Source: Pseudomonadota bacterium (GTDB lineage Bacteria > Myxococcota > Bradymonadia > UBA4248). From it: 7,626 bases of DNA. The stretch is taken from assembly GCA_017629415.1 (NCBI GenBank), contig JAGBXG010000226.1, forward strand, positions 1-7,626. Direction: 5' to 3'. Made by a program: the position numbers and the translations under genes. The notes beneath the pieces were generated by a model that was given only the letters and a program-made list of their open reading frames with translations, made no database searches and was not told the DNA's origin. Positions 5,492 to 7,626 of this stretch are shown piece by piece; within the stretch, counting starts at the first letter, position 1, and every line of letters starts with the position of its first letter.

Positions 5492-5527
5492 ATCATGCAC
5501 ACTCTCATGATCATGCACACTCTCATG
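5492..5527. repeat. Exact tandem 18-bp direct repeat upstream of the lipoprotein gene
   Basis: ATCATGCACACTCTCATG occurs twice back to back (5492-5509 and 5510-5527). The junction creates the perfect palindrome CATGATCATG. It ends 65 bp before the lipoprotein start, in a 117-bp spacer that otherwise shows no gene, no clear terminator for the epimerase and no convincing promoter hexamers. It could be paired regulator sites or a slippage duplication. Confidence 0.9.
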
Positions 5528-5579
5528 TGATAACGCACATCTTTCCACGCCTTTGATTTTTCCGCTTTACCCCTATTCC

Positions 5580-5584
5580 GGAGG
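5580..5584 (+). promoter_or_regulatory. Strong ribosome binding site of the lipoprotein gene
   Basis: GGAGG is followed by an 8-nt spacer containing six T bases, then ATG at 5593. The start is also supported by the signal peptide that begins right there. Confidence 0.85.
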
Positions 5585-5592
5585 ATTTTTTC

Positions 5593-7545
5593 ATGAAAAA
5601 GCATTGTTTGTTCGTCCTTGCTGCCCTCGCCATGTTCGGATGCTCAGAACCAGAGGGCAATTCCAATCCCAATTCGAATACAGGGACTTCAAAGTGTGGC
5701 GATGGCATTCTGAATAAAGCTGATGGTGAAGTTTGTGATACACTTATTCCGGTATCATGCAATGCCGTTGACAGCTCCAAAACATGGAAAGACGGCGGAA
5801 ATGCCACGTGTGCCGCAGACTGCAAATCCATCTCCATCGGGACATGTGAAGAAATCCAAAATCTCTGCGGTACCGTTGATGCCAAATGCAATAAAGGCGA
5901 CACCAAATCTTGCGCCGAATTTGACAGCACCAAAACTTGGAAAGACGGCGGAAATGCTACATGTGCAGATGACTGCGGCTCCTTCGTTATCGGCACATGC
6001 GTCGAAGAAACCTGCGGCAACACCATCCAGGATGTCGGCGAAAAATGTGATATTGCATTGGCATACACCTGCATCGCCTATAATCCGAATATCGAATGGA
6101 AACCCGGGGGCGTTCCCGTCTGTAAATCTGACTGCTCCGCTATTGAAATCGGCACTTGCGTCCCTGCCGATGAAACCGTCAACACCTCCAAATGCGGCAC
6201 CGCCGATGCCAAATGTAGCTCCACCGACAACCTGACATGCGAACAGTTCGATAAAAACAAAATTTGGAATAAAAGCGGAAAAGCCGCTTGCAACGAAGAC
6301 TGCTCAGCTATCCTCAAAGGCTCTTGCGAAGAAGTCGAATGCACCAAAAACGAACATTGCTCAACCCATGAGATCTGCCACGAAAATAACTGCATAGATG
6401 CCCCTGCTTGCGGCAACCAAAAACTCGAACCCGGTGAAACCTGCGAATTTGAAGGCACACAAAACTGCAAAGATATCGATGCCAAGTGGGGTGCCGGTAC
6501 AGCTACATGCACTGATTGCAAGCTCGATGATTCGCAATGCATTCTGAATGAAACAAAAGTCGGCCTGTATCATTGCCAGCTGATCAATCCGGTGGACATC
6601 ACTTTCACCCCCTCCCACAAATCAGAAACAGTCAATGTCAGATATACCATTGGCATAGATGTCAATGAACCCGACATGCAGGCCGAACTCGTCTATGGCA
6701 CAGACTTTAAAACCATGGAAAAATGGAAAACCATTTCAGCCACACAAAATGCCGATAAAGATGTCTTTACTGCCACTCTCCAAGACACCAACGTCCTCAG
6801 TACAGGCGGCGATAAAGCCCACTACACCTTCCGTATTAAAGCCAGTTCTGATGCCGACTGGCAATATTGCAAACGCAATAACCCTGATCAATATGCAGAT
6901 GCCGATATCATCGATCCCGATCTCAAACCCTACACTTTGAAGGAAGGTGACCACAACGACAGCAACGTTCACGAAACCGGTATGGCAACAGTTTCGACAC
7001 TCAACCCCTCCAATATCATCGCGGAATTCAATTTCGATGATATCACCAAAGCCACCGGCAATGCTGTCAGCTACACCGCCGATATCGGAAACGGCATTAT
7101 CACCAATGAAGATAATGCACAGTGTAATGGCAATGAATGTTACGTCAACGGCGTGTCTGGCAAATCCATCAGCCTCAAAAACTGGAAAACACATAAAGAA
7201 GACGCCGTGGATTCCGATAACAATCCACTTGCAGCTCACATCAGCATCAGCAGTTTGAACACAACAGGTGCCACTGGCATTAACTTAGACATGCAAGTGC
7301 GCAGAAACGCAGAAGAATCACCCGATAAAATTGCCGTTGTCTACACCACTGATGGCGAAAATTATGCCGAGGGTGGAGAAATTTCCCTCAATACGGACAG
7401 CCAAAATGTACAGAAGTTCTTACCGTACAGCTTGGAATTACCCTCCGGCGTCAACAACCAATCCACGCTTACACTCGTCCTCATACCATACGGCGGCAAC
7501 GGCCTGCTTCGCTTTGACGATATCGTCATCAGCAAAGACAATTAA
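5593..7545 (+). CDS. Secreted Cys-rich repeat lipoprotein, Myxococcota style, function unknown
   Basis: The 650-residue product starts with a short basic n-region (MKK), a hydrophobic stretch and AMFGC, so Cys17 is the likely lipidated residue. The lipobox is non-canonical (Met at -3, Phe at -2). An Asn/Ser-rich linker (18-34) follows. Residues 35-316 hold six-cysteine repeats at 35-85, 92-136, 141-189, 201-245 and 273-316. The first four keep the spacing C-x7-C-x16-C-x3-C-x7-C exactly. A four-Cys insert, CTKNEHCSTHEICHENNC, lies at 250-267. Repeats 1 and 2 share TWKDGGNATCA. The style resembles the myxococcal Cys-rich (DUF4215-like) repeats, presumably disulfide-bonded outside the cytoplasm. 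The C-terminal half (about 330-648) is nearly Cys-free and reads as two beta-rich regions: about 330-428 and 474-648. The latter ends in RFDDIVIS, like jelly-roll or carbohydrate-binding modules; that resemblance is inference. No catalytic motif, transmembrane helix or C-terminal sorting signal is visible. Surface adhesion, ligand binding or scaffolding are possible roles. Confidence 0.88.
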   Translation: MKKHCLFVLAALAMFGCSEPEGNSNPNSNTGTSKCGDGILNKADGEVCDTLIPVSCNAVDSSKTWKDGGNATCAADCKSISIGTCEEIQNLCGTVDAKCNKGDTKSCAEFDSTKTWKDGGNATCADDCGSFVIGTCVEETCGNTIQDVGEKCDIALAYTCIAYNPNIEWKPGGVPVCKSDCSAIEIGTCVPADETVNTSKCGTADAKCSSTDNLTCEQFDKNKIWNKSGKAACNEDCSAILKGSCEEVECTKNEHCSTHEICHENNCIDAPACGNQKLEPGETCEFEGTQNCKDIDAKWGAGTATCTDCKLDDSQCILNETKVGLYHCQLINPVDITFTPSHKSETVNVRYTIGIDVNEPDMQAELVYGTDFKTMEKWKTISATQNADKDVFTATLQDTNVLSTGGDKAHYTFRIKASSDADWQYCKRNNPDQYADADIIDPDLKPYTLKEGDHNDSNVHETGMATVSTLNPSNIIAEFNFDDITKATGNAVSYTADIGNGIITNEDNAQCNGNECYVNGVSGKSISLKNWKTHKEDAVDSDNNPLAAHISISSLNTTGATGINLDMQVRRNAEESPDKIAVVYTTDGENYAEGGEISLNTDSQNVQKFLPYSLELPSGVNNQSTLTLVLIPYGGNGLLRFDDIVISKDN

Positions 7546-7565
7546 ACACTTTTGCTCGCTATATG

Positions 7566-7612
7566 GCGCGCAGGCTATGTCGGCCTGCGGCCTCCATACG
7601 CCTTGCATGCGC
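7566..7612. repeat. Structured repeat copy 3 (inverted relative to copies 1 and 2)
   Basis: Reading plus strand: GCGC, GCAGGC, TATG, TC, GGCC, loop TGC (7586-7588), GGCC, TC, CATA, bulged C7599, GCC, bulged T7603, TGC, unpaired AT, GCGC. Positions 7574-7601 are the reverse complement of 3506-3533 apart from one base. It begins 20 bp after the lipoprotein stop. It may serve as a 3' hairpin for that transcript, but no T-tract follows within the window. On the minus strand it shows the same GGC-G-TATG and GACATAGCC ends as copy 1. Confidence 0.8.
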
Positions 7613-7626
7613 GGCTATTTCGTCTC

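Noticed and set aside
5492..5527. CRISPR-like or attachment-site repeat
   Set aside because: Two abutting 18-bp units without spacers, and no integrase or other mobile-element gene in view.
5523..6074. 183-residue minus-strand frame opposite the lipoprotein gene
   Set aside because: It lies antisense to the signal peptide and Cys repeats; its own repeated segments are the mirror of those repeats. The plus-strand gene has a strong ribosome site and signal peptide.
3506..7601. Insertion sequence or transposon bounded by the 28-bp inverted repeats
   Set aside because: The enclosed genes include no transposase or recombinase, and each repeat is itself palindromic with a sibling copy beside one of them, which fits a dispersed palindromic repeat better.
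7546..7626. Intrinsic terminator after the lipoprotein gene
   Set aside because: A strong hairpin is present, but no T-tract follows it before the window ends, so I record it only as a structured repeat.

Overview
The window is a bacterial chromosomal segment with five protein-coding genes and one long, structure-rich intergenic region. GC content looks close to one half by eye. The best taxonomic hint is the last gene. It is a lipoprotein with consecutive six-cysteine 'CGDG/CGN...C...C' repeats, a style typical of Myxococcota, Bradymonadota and other former deltaproteobacteria. That placement is inference. The other genes are housekeeping types that do not narrow it further.

Layout: a run of 21 C bases sits at the extreme left edge and is probably a contig or sequencing edge effect. 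Two minus-strand genes follow: recJ (single-strand DNA exonuclease, upstream) and a class IV aminotransferase of the IlvE type (downstream). They are separated by 75 bp and are probably co-transcribed. From 2995 to 3623 lies a gene-free divergent region packed with palindromes: two GC-rich hairpins, a tandem 25/26-bp duplication, and a series of further hairpins. Three plus-strand genes follow: an HD-domain phosphohydrolase of the HDDC2/YfbR type, a WbpP/TviC-type UDP-N-acetylhexosamine 4-epimerase 43 bp later, and the Cys-rich lipoprotein after a 117-bp gap containing an 18-bp exact tandem repeat.

Functionally, recJ and the aminotransferase are standard repair and amino-acid genes. The HD protein probably acts on nucleoside monophosphates. 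The epimerase supplies a sugar nucleotide for surface polysaccharide. The lipoprotein should be secreted and membrane-anchored. Nothing seen ties all of them into one pathway. No CRISPR array, transposase, tRNA, rRNA, phage gene or recognisable defence system is visible.

The most unusual signal is non-coding. A structured repeat occurs three times: at about 3449-3500, at about 3499-3539, and inverted at about 7566-7612. All three share GCGTATG on the left arm and GACATAGC on the right arm, but have different loops and outer stems. Two copies match over 28 bp with one difference and face each other across the three plus-strand genes. This looks like a REP-like palindromic repeat family or a structured RNA element. 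I cannot tell which without other genome copies.
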